From: Piper betle
Taxonomy: Eukaryota; Streptophyta; Magnoliopsida; Piperales; Piperaceae
Assembly (NCBI GenBank): GCA_033002965.1
Contig: JAURVB010012658.1
Coordinates: forward strand, 204,501-268,500
Direction of reading: 5' to 3'
DNA length: 64,000 nucleotides
Made by a program: the position numbers and the translations under genes. Below, one piece after another: positions 1-11,456 of the stretch (the first letter of the stretch is position 1; each line of letters begins with the position of its first letter). The notes beneath the pieces are model-generated. The model saw only the letters and a list, made by a program, of their open reading frames with translations. It was not told where the DNA came from and did not search any database.

Positions 1-906
1 TTGCATTTCCACAATAGTATCTCCGATGCCAAATATTTCTTGGAGTCTGTATCCCGCATTTCATCATACAACTAATGTGCAATAAATCTACAGGTGCCCT
101 AGTGTCACAGGGTCACACTTAGGGTCAAATTTTCTGCCCAAAAGCTCCCCGTGCGGTGTATTTCCCTCCTGAAAATACCCAGCCCTCACCTCATACGCAG
201 CAAATGACCGCTACACAAAGCGCACACTGATCGCAATGCAGGCACCAACACACCCGGTACCGGTATCTGATCAGAGTCAAGGCTTATACCAACACCCGGC
301 TATCGCTCACCGCTACCTACTCGGACAAACTCACGATCACCAAGTCTCGGCACTACGCGTCCCTCATACCGGTCACCCACTTCCTCCCGGTACCGACTAG
401 ACCTCGGAATCACCAGTCCAGTCTTTGGTAGCCAAATACGACGCGACACCACAAGATTACAGGAACTCTTCCCAACCTCTATTCCAACAATATGAATATA
501 AGAATACAAGTATCTACACCCTAGACTACTTGCAAGTCATGGACATGCAAACCCCACGACTTGACCTCTCGACCCTCACTCGACAGGCCTAACCCTTCGA
601 CCCTAGGAGCACAAAGACATCGAACAATACAAGAAGAAACCCTGGCATAAGAGCAGAACCTGACAACTCCGACAGTCCCCCCTTACTCGACCAAGGTGGC
701 TCTCCTCCACCGAGAGCCCACTCCTCCTTTTCTCTGCTCTTGTTGTTCTCCCACTCTCTCTGCTCTCCACAAAGAATGGCGACCCCTTTTTATAGAAGTC
801 CCTGGCTAATGTGCAGCACGTCACCACTTTGATCCTCACCGTCCAAGGCTCTGATCAACGGCTCCAATTTGGCCAGCAATGACATCGACTCCATCACCGT
901 TGGATC

Positions 907-3762
907 TGTAACACCCCGTTTCGGCTCACCCGTGAACCGACCCGGAAATGTCACCGGCGACCGAACCGTTCGCTAATCTACTGGGTTCGGTTAAGCCGAC
1001 CCGGATTTGCCCTCGGCGTCTCAAGATGGAGATGCAAACATGAAATGCATGGATGAGATGTGTGGGTTCTAACATAGTCCTACATGCATGCTATGATGTA
1101 CAAGCAAAGACAAGACAAAATAATAAATGAAAAACCAAAAGAAAATATATACTATTTTATAAAAATACGGTAACACATAATAATCTACCCTGACATTCAA
1201 CCATTATCTCATTCATTTTTACCTGAGCCGAGTCTGTACTCCAAGGCTCCCTACTCATTCATATTTATCAGTTCGTTTCATAACAAGTAATTCACTCAAG
1301 CAAACACATCAAAATTATCGTTTACATAACAATAACACACCATCATATACGTTACACGCGGCAGGTACATGTGTGCGCGGTTCCGTGCTGCTCCTCCGCA
1401 GTCCCGACAGCTTTCATCCTTCGCATTTCTCACCTACATATATATAGAAAAACCGTCAGTAACGAGTGTTACCAGCCCGGAAAATAACTAATATAAAACT
1501 GGCACAGGAGAGCAAACTCTCCTGTTGAATGAAAACCATATACTTCCTCAAGAACTCTCATCAGGGCACATACGGGAGCCGTCGCCCTCGGGTCGACAGC
1601 GTCCCCCTATCTTTCACATTCTCATGCCTCGGCCATTTCTCTATTGCTTCTCGCGTCAAATCTCGTTCCTTTCTGCCCTCTGCACCTTCCATATTACTCC
1701 TGGCCTTGAGCACGAAGGCCGAGTACTCTCAGGCAGTCGCCTTCAGTACCCTTTGAAACCACAAGTCTAGACATGCGCTGCAATGCAGTACCCGTGAACC
1801 TCCACACTTCTCCGGGTTTGAGGAACTCAAAGGTGGAGTTGTCAGGATCCCTCGAGAATGAAACGGCCCGCACACCATTCCAGAGCCCACTGTCGACACA
1901 CACGTGCCCACTCGCGTAGCACGGTAGTCGGATTTCCCTCATTCAGTCTCTCACAAAAACACGAAAACTATACATATATATAGGTCTGGGTTGGGATTTA
2001 TACAATAGGCCCGAAGGCAACGTGAGCTGGATCTGAAGTTCGAAAACAAACTCGAGGGATCTCATCCTCGAGGGTTATTAATCCGGAAAATCGTTGGCTA
2101 AATGGCCCGAGTTAAGTGGGATTCGATAAAACGCCACTTAACTTGTCCTGCACGTAATAAATCAAATACACAAGAGAGTAGCGTAAATCAGAGAACGAGT
2201 CCTAAACGGACCTGGTAGAAGCTCCAAACGGGTCCACGCGCTTAGGCGGCGAGCTCCTACACCGTACCTACACAATCAAACTAAATACTAACGCCTGCAT
2301 GATGAATCACACATCCTATAGTATGCACGCACAATCAACACAATCACCCATCAATCAACACACATTAACCTATATCAATTCTAGCAAGTCTACTTAGGCT
2401 AGTTTGCATTAGATCATGATCATTATCTAATAACCCTAATTAGTTTCATAACTTATATTTTTTTAACACCACACAATTCCACAAATTTCATATTTTATTC
2501 TAAATCAAATCTACATTTATATATAATATAATAACACACAATTCACCAATCCTAGCATGCAATTCTAATAATCAAAACTTTCAAATAATTAAATTAAAAT
2601 AAATTATACCTCTCGTCGTCGAAAATCGGCGACGGCTAGGGTTTCCGTTTCGTGGCTCGAAACTCGAATTCGGCGCCTAGCGGCGTCCGAAGTCCGATCA
2701 GATTGGACCAAGTGCGTTCGGCGGATGATCCGGCGAATTTCCCACGAATCCAATTTTCCGGCGGTTCCGGCGGTTTTCCGGCGAGTGTCGGCGGTTTTCC
2801 GGCGGATTCCGACGGTTTTCCGGCGATGATTTGGGACGGGGCAATCAGGGGGTCTATCGGCACCAGCTCGACGAGCTTGGTTCAATGGCAGTGTCAAACA
2901 GAGCAACCAAGGCGGCGATGGCCGTCGACGGCGGCGTCGAAAACAGGCGGCGGCGGCGGTGTGCTCCGATCGGGGCTCCGGCCGGCCTCGACGGCGGTCG
3001 GGAGGATGGGGGAAACGTCGGCAACGGCGAGGGGGTGCTCGTCAGGGTCACACCGGCGGCGGAGCGGCCCGGACGGCGGCGGAATCCGGCCCGAAGTGGC
3101 GGCAGCCGAGGTGGTTTCATGGGTCGATTCCGGCGTCGTGGCGGCGAGACGGTGGTCGGGGTGGGTCGTGGCGGCACGGCGACGGCACGACGGGGTGGGG
3201 CGGCGACGATCGGCAGCAGCACGGCGTCGGCGGCGGCGGCGGCAGCGCACTACAGTGGCGGCGAGGGTTTGGGTGGAAGAAGGGTCGGGAGGGAGAAGAA
3301 GAGTTCTCAATGGCAAACTCGTAATTTAGTATTGACTCGATTCCGACTCGAGTCAAAATAATAACTAGTTCGTAATAAATTCTAAAAAAAATCTAGAAAA
3401 ATATGGAAAAATTCCATAAAATAAAACAAACACAACAACATCCAAATGGCATGCTCTATAACTAATAACCCACCCGAATATAATCCAACGCGCCCTAACG
3501 CGTTATTCGGCCTAAAACTATTTCTACGATCAAACATATAAAAAGAAAAAATACTGCATACTTTCATATATTCTGATAACTCATTTCTCACCATCTTCTC
3601 GACGTTATCATCATATATTCAGGTACACCTGACTCTCATCGCTCATAAATCACGGCTGGTCTCGACTCAGCACGCGGTTCATGAAACTGACTCGACTCGA
3701 ACCAACGGTCGAACCGACTGGTTCGGTAACGTAAAACCCTGACTCGAGTCACGGGTTTTACA
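907..3762. mobile_element. LTR-like insertion (probable solo LTR) nested inside a Ty3 LTR
   Basis: A 2,856-bp segment beginning TGTAACACCCCG and ending GGGTTTTACA, flanked by the 5-bp direct repeat GGATC (902-906 and 3763-3767). TG...CA ends and a 5-bp duplication are what LTR retrotransposon integration leaves. I find no internal LTR pair, primer site or coding domain, so a solo LTR left by recombination is the simplest reading; many plant Ty3 LTRs start TGTAACACCC. A non-autonomous element is the alternative: the two ends are weakly inverted (TGTAACACCCC against TGTAAAACCCG), as LTR ends often are. Its left and right parts recur at 52457-53744. The interior holds a very GC-rich block (about 2600-3320). 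Confidence 0.8.
2595..3330. other. GC-rich low-complexity block inside the nested insertion
   Basis: GC content rises sharply against AT-rich flanks. Between about 2755 and 2826 a unit of roughly 20 bp built on GGCGGTTTTCC repeats imperfectly; beyond it are CGG-rich stretches. Open frames run through it on both strands, but the products are Gly/Arg/Ala/Pro-rich with no recognisable domain, as expected of unselected GC-rich DNA. It is absent from the related copy at 52457-53744. I do not call a gene; it may be a regulatory or 5' leader-like part of the LTR. Confidence 0.6.
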
Positions 3763-4421
3763 GGATCCCTGATCAACGGCTCTAGTTTGGCCAGTCATCG
3801 CCCTCTTGGAGTTCCACCACTGTTGGATCCCTGATCAACGGTTCTCCTTGCTCTGACCACATCATCCAACACTTGGTGCATCTTGGCTAACTGATCAAAC
3901 CCTCCTGGTTCGACTCAGCCAAGCCTCGTGTCGGCTCATCCTTGGCATGTTCCAAACTTGCACCCAGTACCGGGATCCTAATCCCGTTAGGACCCATGCG
4001 GTCGCTCAGCAACCTCAACACCAATATGGTCCTACTGGTAGTTGGCTCGGTCATCCTCTCACTCGCGCTGTGGTGCCTGCTCAGCACGCACCACCCCATT
4101 ACCGGTACATGCTGCTCGCTACTGCTCGGTAATGCACGGTACTGACTGCCCGGCATGTTCGGTCACGGTGCTCGTCAGCTGCACCCCTCGCTCTCGGTAC
4201 TCCCAACTAGCATCGACCTCGCACGCGTCTGGACCATCCACTTCGGACACACTAGTAGCGGTATGCACCCGTCGACACTTGACCTGCACATTAACACGAT
4301 TAGTACTCGGTAGGTTGTTCCACCACACGGATAGCTCCAACTACCCTACTTGGGCGCGGGACTGCTAGGGACAATCGCCAAACCCTCGCTCCCGACCGTC
4401 CTATGAGCTATACCCGTAACA

Positions 4422-4436
4422 ACTCTCCCCCACCAA
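4422..4436 (-). other. Polypurine tract of the Ty3 element
   Basis: On the minus strand, a purine-rich run containing GGTGGGGGAGAG lies directly before the first base of the 3' LTR, the expected position of the plus-strand primer. Confidence 0.8.
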
Positions 4437-4473
4437 TGAGACCCGATGTCCTCATCAGAGGGTTAAGTTCCTC

Positions 4474-7400
4474 TCAATACTTCTTGATCCTCCTCTCAAA
4501 TTGCCACAAGTCCTCCGCCTTTTCCCAACTCGCCTCGCTTCTCGGCTCTCCCTTCCACTTGATAAGATACTTCGTCCTAGAGTTTGAAGCAGATTGCCTA
4601 TGCTCCAAAATCTTTCCCACCTTCTTTTCAAATTGTCGCCGGATAGTCGGTGGAGCTCTCTTAGGACAAGCTCTCCTTGGATTGACCAGATCTTCATGGA
4701 ATGGCTTGAGAAAGCTAACGTGGAAGACCGGGTGAAGCTTGTATCTCTCGGGAAGTTTTAACCGGTATGCAACATTCCCAATGACCTTCTCCACCTTGAA
4801 GGGACTGTCGTACCGCTGTACCAATGCTTTGTGCACCTTGGTACGCCTAATCTTCTTCCAGATCTGTGACGTGAGCTTCAGCATGACTTGGTTCCCTACA
4901 CTGAATGATAACGGTCTTCTCTTCAGATCCGCATACCACTTCATTCTGCGCGTTGCTTTAGCTAAGGAATCCACTGCATCCTCATACAGGTCTTGCCGCT
5001 CGCTGGCAAATCTGTACACAGCTGGACACCTCACTCCACGTCCTTGTAGAGCAACCTCCTATGGTGTAAGAGGCTGGCACCCGGTTGCAACCTCGAATGG
5101 ACTAAGCCCCGTTGCTGAAGAACGATGCGGATTATAACAAAACTGAGTCGCGTCAAGAAGCTCCAACCAATTCGTTTGGCTGGCAGTGACGAAATGCCGC
5201 AATTACTCCTCCAATATCGCATTCACCCTCTCAATCTGCCCATCTGACTGAGGATGATTGGCTGTAAAAAGTTTAGCTTGCTCCCTAGCAACCCGAACAA
5301 ACTCGTCCAGAATCATCCCGTGAATCTGGAGTCTCGGTCACTCACAATGTCTGCCGGCACGCCAAAGTGCTTGACTACTTTCTTAAAGAACAACCCTACA
5401 GCAGTCTCGACTGAACATGCCTTAGGTGCTGCTGAAAGTACGGCATACTTGGAGAACCGATCCACTACAACCATCACCAAAGACATTCCCCGTAACTTGG
5501 GAAACCCTGACACAAAGTCTACCGAAACCGAACTCCACGGTCTCGTCGGTGTAGGTAGAGGCTCTAGCAAGCCTGCCTCTAGTCTTCTCTCCACATTGTC
5601 TTGTTGACATACAAGACAGGACCTCACGAAAGCTTCAATATCAACCTCCATCTTCGGCCAATAGTACACTCGTGACATGAGTACATACATCCGGTCTCTT
5701 CCTAGATGTCCTGCCCACTGGGTGTCCTGGGACTCCTCCATAAGCTTCCGTCTCAATCTACTAGTAGGTATGTACAAACGACCCCCTCTCGCATAGATTA
5801 TTCCATCGTCCAGCCAATATTTTTGAACCAATCCCCTATTGATTCGATCAACCAATTTCTTATACTCGGCATCTTGCTGTGCTAACTCCCAAACTTGCCC
5901 TAGTAGCTCGGTTTCTACCCCCGACAGGGCTGCCACCATCTCCAGGTTCTTCCGGCTCAGTGCCTCAGCAACCTGATTAGACTTCCTTGGTCGGTGTAGC
6001 CACTCGAAGTCATATTCAGCTAGAAACTCCTGCCACCTTGCTTGTCTCGGGGACAACTTCTTTGGGTCTTAAAGAAGGTGTTAGCAACATTGTCGGTAAT
6101 GGCAATGAACCTCACTCCCAGCAAGTATACCCGCCACACTCAAAGACAGTGTACAACCGTGAGCATTTCCTTCTCATGAGTGGAATACCTCGTCTTGGCT
6201 TCCTTCAACTTCCAGCTCTTGAAAGTTATAGGATGCCCCCCTTGTTGTAGCATGCCTCTGACGGCCTTGTCCGAGGCGTCTGTCACGACCTTGAACGGTT
6301 GACTGAAATTCGGCAATTTCAGTATTGGTTCCGATGAAATAGCAACCTTCAACTTGTCGAATGCTGCTTGGCATGGTTCCGACCACGCCCATGACTGATT
6401 CTTTTGCAGCAAATTAGTAAGTGGTGGCACCACATGGCTATACCCATGTATGAACTTCCGATAGTAGTTGGCCAAACCTAGGAAGCTCCGTAACTCCGCC
6501 ACCTTTTTCGGTATCGGCCATTCTACCACAGCCTTAATCTTCAATTCCTCCATTCGCACCGTGCCTTGGCCAATTCGGTGGCTAGGAAACTGATTTCCTC
6601 TAGGCCAAACTCAATTTCTCACGCTTCACATACATCTTGTGTTCCCGTAACTGATCCAGAACCTGCCTCAGGTGACCCCAGTGCTCCTCTATGGATTCAC
6701 TGTATACGACTATATCATCCAAATATACGACAATGAACTTATCGATGAAGTCTCGAAAGACATTGTTCATCAAGTTACAAAATGTAGCAGGAGCGTTTGT
6801 TAATCCAAATGGCATAAAGAGGAATTCATAGGACCCATACCTCGTAACCATAGTCGTCTTCGGGACATCCTCTGGTGCAATCTGGACATGCCAATATCCC
6901 AACCTCAGGTCTAGTTTAGTGAACACTCTTGCTCGACTAAGTCTGTCAAATAGATCAGCAATCAAGGGAACTGGGTACTTGTTCTTGATTGTTACCTTGT
7001 TCAAACCACGGTAATCGACGCATAATCGCAATAATCCATCCGCTTTTCCTGGAATAGAACAGGTGCCCTATAAGGTGCAATTGATGGTTGAATCTTCCCC
7101 AAATCCAACAGCTCTCCTAGCTGGATCTTCAGCTCTGTGAGTTCTTTCGACGACATTCGGTATGGCACCTTTGCTGGTGTCCTCGCTCCCAGCTCCAGCT
7201 CAATCCGGTGTTCGATTGCTCTCTTGGGAGGTAAGCCATCGGGCAACTCCGTGGGCATTACATTGGCATAGTCCTTTAGTAATCCCACTATAGGATCCGG
7301 CACCGTCACCACACGGTCCGGTTGGACCTCTACCATGACTGCAAGATAAGTCAAGTCCCCTCGCTTGCACCCCTTAGCCACTTGCATTGCCGACAAGTGC

Positions 7401-8964
7401 TTTGTATCGAAGGTGTTGTCCTCGACCCCTGAAGGTGTCTTCTAGCCACGAACAAAACTTGCACCTGCTTTGTCCATGATCAGGATCCCTCCAAGTTATG
7501 GAAATACTCCAACCCCGGCAATCCCCATGAAGGCATTCCCAATGATTAGGTTGAAATCATCCATTTCGATCACCATCAGGTCTGTCTGTCCCTTAAAGTC
7601 TCCCAGGCCTATCTTCACGTTGTGGGCAATTCCTTGCACTTGTTCGCCTGAGAATTAACCGCCTTAATCTTGCTGGTATTGGCCCCGGTCTTCAGCCCAA
7701 GCTTCAACGCCATCCCCATTGAAATGAAATTGTGTGTAGCTCCAGTATCGATTAGGGCTGAAACCTTCCTCCCATTTACCGTCATTGGTACATACATCAA
7801 GTTAGCTCCTCCTTGAGCCCCACGTTCAGCTCGAAGTGCCCCGAGCACCTGAAGGGTTGATGCTCGGGCAAGAGGTCCCTCTTCCCCCTAGCCTGGGTTT
7901 GCCTCCGCTGCAATTATAGCACTGACCTTGGCTTTATTTGGGCAGTCCCTTGCTCGGTGCAGTCCATCACATATGAAGCATCCGAACTTCCTTACCTCGG
8001 TCCCCTGATTGTTGGGATTATCCACCTTGAAGGGAAACCCCTTCTTCTTTGATTTCGGCCACTGGAACGGCTTCTCCTTGCCATTCTGGATGTTGCCTTT
8101 GCCTTTACTCCCTTGGAACTTCCTACTCGGGCCATCATCTCTCGAGAACCCAACATGCTTGAAGTCCACCAAGGCATCGGCGACCACTAAAGCTGTGGGC
8201 AAATCCTGAATTTTCTGCCGCTTTAGCTCCATCTGAGCCCATGGTTGCAAACCTGTAATGAAATTAAACAACTTGTTCTCCTCCGACATGTTCTTGATAT
8301 CTAGGAGACAAGAACTGAACTCCTTGACATATTCTGGTACGGTACCTGTTTGCCTCAACTTCTTGAGTCGATCTCTTGCTATCCACGTTGCGTTAGTGGG
8401 CAAGAATTGCTTCTAAAGCTCCCATTTCAAGGAATCCCAAGTCTCCATACAGGGTTGACTAGCACTCTCATCCTCCTCGGTGTGAGTTCTGTACCATAAC
8501 TTGGCATCCCTCGTCATGAACATACTGGCCATAGAAACTTGGCATTCTTCAGGTATATTCATAGCAACGAAGTACTCTTGAATATCTCATATGAAGTTCT
8601 CTAAGTCCTTGGTTGACCTAGTTCCCTCGAACTTCTTCGGCTCTGGCACCTTGAGCCTTCCCGAGATCGAGCTTTCTTTGGCTGCACGGTCAACCGCACC
8701 GGGTTGAGGATATCCTGCAACCACCTGCTTCAACAGTACCATGTCTGTGTGTAAAGCTTGTATGATATCCCGGAACTCCTCCAATAGTTCTGCCGTCTGT
8801 TTTTCTTTAACGCGGCTGGGCCCGGGTAGGTCGCTAACCTGAGTGTTCAAGTCCGCCATCCCTTTGGTTAAGGATTGAAGTCGCTCGAAGATGGTTCGTC
8901 CATCGTAATTGGTAGGTCCTCCCACCAGCACTTCCAACTGTGTCACTCTTTCTCGTGTGTCCAC
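4474..8964 (-). pseudogene. Ty3 chromovirus Gag-Pol polyprotein, broken
   Basis: Domains in order on the minus strand: Gag with capsid-like helices (8964 to about 7900); a zinc knuckle of the form CX2CX3HX4C near 7925-7985, one residue shorter than the usual CX2CX4HX4C; an aspartic protease with Asp-Thr-Gly-Ala near 7740-7760; reverse transcriptase with Tyr-Leu-Asp-Asp (7031-6600); RNase H (6559-6140); integrase with an HHCC-type zinc region and the first two acidic residues of the DDE core (about 6056-5313); an integrase C-terminus; and a chromodomain ending near 4474. Reading is interrupted by TGA at about 8588 (where Trp is expected), TAG at about 8415 (where Gln is expected), and further stops or shifts between Gag and protease, protease and RT, RT and RNase H, and inside integrase. 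The first two stops are C-to-T type changes, typical of methylated, silenced elements. Confidence 0.93.
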
Positions 8965-9052
8965 GTATCGGTAAAGTTACCAATAGAATGCGGAGTCTCC
9001 CCTCAGAAAGTTGTGTTGTGCCACGCAAGTTTTTCGGCTTTCATCGAACACT

Positions 9053-9064
9053 CGCTCTGATACC
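9053..9064 (-). other. Primer binding site of the Ty3 element (initiator Met tRNA)
   Basis: Three bases inside the 5' LTR, the minus strand reads GGTATCAGAGC, complementary to the 3' end of plant initiator methionine tRNA (CTCTGATACC). This is the most common primer site in plant LTR retrotransposons. Confidence 0.88.
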
Positions 9065-9067
9065 TTC

Positions 9068-10538
9068 TGTCACAGGGTCATACTTAGGGTCAAATTTTCT
9101 GCCCAAAAGCTCCCCGTGTGGCGTATTTCCCTCCTGAAAATACTCAGCCCTCACCTCGTACTCTACAAATGACCGCTACACAAAGCGGCACACTGATTGC
9201 AACGCGGGCACCAACACACCCGGTACCGGTATCTGGTCTGATCACAGTCAAGGCTTATACCAACACCTGGCTACCGCTCACCGCTACCTGCTCGGACAAA
9301 CTCACGATCACCAAGTCTCGACGTTACGCGTCCCTCATACCGGTCACCCACTTCCTCCCGGTACCGACTAGACCTCGGAATCAGCGTTCCAGTCTTTGGT
9401 AGCCAAATACGACGCGACACCACAAGATTACGGGAACTCTTCCCAATTTTCTATTCCAACAATATGAATACAAGAATACAAGTATCTACACCCTATGCTA
9501 CTTACAGGTCGTGGACATGCAAACCCCACGACTTGACCTTTTGACCCTCACTCGACAAGCCTAACCCTTCGGCCCTAGGAGCACAAAGGCATCGAACAAT
9601 ACAAGAAGAAACCCTGGTATAAGAGGAGAACCCGACTGCTCCGACAGTCCCCCCTTACTCGACCAAGGTGGCTCTCCTCCACCGAGAGCCCACTCCTCCT
9701 TTTCTCTGCTCTTGTTGTTCTCCCACTCTCTCTGCTCTCCACAAAGAATGGCGACCCCTTTTTATAGAAGTCCCTCGCTAATGTGCAGCACGTCACCACT
9801 TTGATGCTCACCGTCCAAGGCTCTGATCAATGGCTCCAGTTTGGCCAGCAACGTCATCGACCCCATCACCGTTGGATCCCTGATCAACGGTTCCAGTTTG
9901 ACCAGCAACGTCATCGCCCTCTTGGAGTTCCACCACCGTTGGATCCTTGATCAACGGTTCTCCTTGCTCTGACCACATCATCCAACACTTGATGCATCTT
10001 GGCTAACTGATCAAACCCTCCTGGTTTAACTCAGCCAAGCCTCGTGTCAGCTCATCCTTGGCATGTTCCAGACTTGCACCCAATACCGGGATCCTAATCC
10101 TGTTAGGACCCATGCACTCGCTCAGCAACCTCAACACCAATATGGTCCTACCGGTAGTTGGCTCGGTCATCCTCTCGCTTGCACCGTGGTGCCTGCTCAG
10201 CACGCACCACCCCATTACCAGTACATACTACTCACTGCTGCTCGGTAATGCACGGTACTAACTGCCTGGCATGTTCGGTCACGGTGCTCGGTCATCTGCA
10301 CCCCTCGCTCTCGGTACTCCTGACTAGCATCGACCTCGCACGCATCTAGACCATCCACTCCCGACACACTGGTAGCGGTATGCACCCGTCGACACTTGAC
10401 CTTCACATTAACACGGTTAGTACTCGGTAGGTTGTTCCACCACACGGATAGCTCCAACTACCCTGTTTGGCCACGGGACTGCTAGGGACAACCGTCAAAC
10501 CCTCGCTCCCGACCGTTCTATGAGCTATATCCGTAACA
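9068..10538 (-). repeat. 5' LTR of the Ty3 element, intact
   Basis: A 1,471-bp LTR with TGTCACAG and GTAACA ends. Near 9828-9960 it contains two imperfect tandem units of about 55-65 bp built around CTGATCAACGG and CCGTTGGATC; the other LTR carries the same repeat. Its last 73 bp are copied again at 11457-11529 as part of a later duplication. Confidence 0.93.
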
Positions 10539-11167
10539 CCTAGCAATCTGAAGCGATAAATTAGAATAGCGAAACTATGGGGAGAAGCAGGATTGAGTAA
10601 GGAAACGCCAAAAAGAAGAACCAACTAGTTATAGTTTTCAAGCCCAAATTTTGCATCGGCATCACAAAAGCACCGTTTTCTTAACTATCTGGTACTAAAA
10701 CTATTACACCAATTACGAGAGATACAACTAAAATTCAAATACATAAATCATGCACAATGCCACATGTGCAATGTGATTTACAACATCTCATCCATCAACA
10801 ATTCACAACATTGGTAGAGACCCACTGGAACGGTAAAGTTTGGTGCAAGCGCTTTCATTTTGCAAGTCTGTGACAGTCGTACCCAAATGATCTCAACGTT
10901 TTTTTTAATTTAAATACTAATGCTATTTTCATCTTTTCAGTCATGAACCAATATTTTATAATTCTTCAAATCATATAAAAAATTTTAAGTATATAGCATT
11001 TTAAACACTCTTTCAAGTATGATTTAAAATTCTATACATACAAAATTTTTTATAAGGCATATTTCATATTTCTTGGATTTGCTCCTTTCTAATAGACAAA
11101 TCAAACCAAAGCTTTCACCATGCATACTGATAATTTAAGATAAGATCTTAAAAAAAGCCCTTCATCA
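10466..11167. repeat. Direct duplication, copy 1 (about 702 bp)
   Basis: Contains the last 73 bp of the Ty3 LTR, the CCTAG target site, about 280 bp of flanking DNA and the left arm plus loop of the foldback element. Copy 2 lies 990-991 bp downstream. By eye the two appear identical apart from one base in a poly-T run near 10901/11890. Confidence 0.95.
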
Positions 11168-11456
11168 GTATGCATGGTGAAAGCTTTGGTTTGTTGTCTA
11201 TTAGAAAGGGCAAATCCAAAGTATATGAAATATGCCTTATAAAAAATTTTGTATGTATAGAATTTTAAATCATACTTGAAAATTGTTTAAAATACTATAT
11301 ACTTAAAATTTTATGATTTGAAGAATTATAAAATATTGGTTCATGACTTGAAAGATGGCTTTGTATTAGTATTTAAATTAAAAAAACGTTGAATCATTTA
11401 GTACGACTGTCTGGGCACTGCAAATAACGCTTGCACCAAACTTACCGTTCAATGGT
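10820..11456. mobile_element. Foldback (MITE-like) element with about 300-bp inverted arms
   Basis: The left arm (about 10820-11130) is the imperfect reverse complement of the right arm (about 11165-11456); the loop is only a few dozen bases. The outer ends carry a shared core, AACGGTAAAGTTTGGTGCAAG on the left with one base fewer on the right. There is no coding sequence. Size, AT-richness and inverted structure fit a non-autonomous DNA transposon. No target duplication can be identified, because the right end abuts the duplicated LTR tail. Superfamily not assigned. Confidence 0.75.

Larger units (their letters stand above)
103..4421 (-). repeat. 3' LTR of the Ty3 element, split by a nested insertion
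   Basis: The two halves (103-906 and 3763-4421) align collinearly with the intact LTR at 9068-10538. The break falls within a GGATC that is duplicated on both sides of the foreign segment. Joined, the LTR is about 1.46 kb. It differs from the other LTR by scattered substitutions and small indels, so the element is not very recent. Confidence 0.93.
103..10538 (-). mobile_element. Ty3/gypsy chromovirus LTR retrotransposon, full length but degenerate
   Basis: A complete element read on the minus strand. The LTRs begin TGTCACAG and end GTAACA, and lie at 103-4421 (interrupted by a later insertion) and 9068-10538. The 5-bp target duplication CCTAG sits at 98-102 and 10539-10543. Next to the 5' LTR (the right-hand one) is a primer site matching the 3' end of initiator Met tRNA; next to the 3' LTR is a G-rich polypurine tract. 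Gag, protease, reverse transcriptase, RNase H, integrase and a C-terminal chromodomain appear in that order, which is the Ty3/chromovirus order. The coding region has several nonsense codons and frame changes, so it is not autonomous. Lineage within the chromoviruses is uncertain; the short CCHC spacing in Gag may fit a Galadriel-like group, but that is a weak inference. Confidence 0.95.

Noticed and set aside
603..839. 78-codon minus-strand frame, repeated almost exactly at 9575-9811
   Set aside because: Both copies lie at the same place in the two LTRs. The frame is shared because the LTRs are copies, not because it is selected as a protein.
2652..3361. Overlapping long open frames of 120-225 codons on both strands in the GC-rich block
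   Set aside because: GC-rich DNA yields few stops by chance. The products are Gly/Arg/Pro-rich, without domains, and the block is absent from the related element copy.
4739..5137. 132-codon plus-strand frame
   Set aside because: It is a shadow of the Ty3 integrase C-terminus and chromodomain on the opposite strand.
10820..11456. MicroRNA precursor
   Set aside because: The stem is far longer than a plant miRNA precursor, and the outer ends look like transposon termini. A source of siRNA is more plausible.
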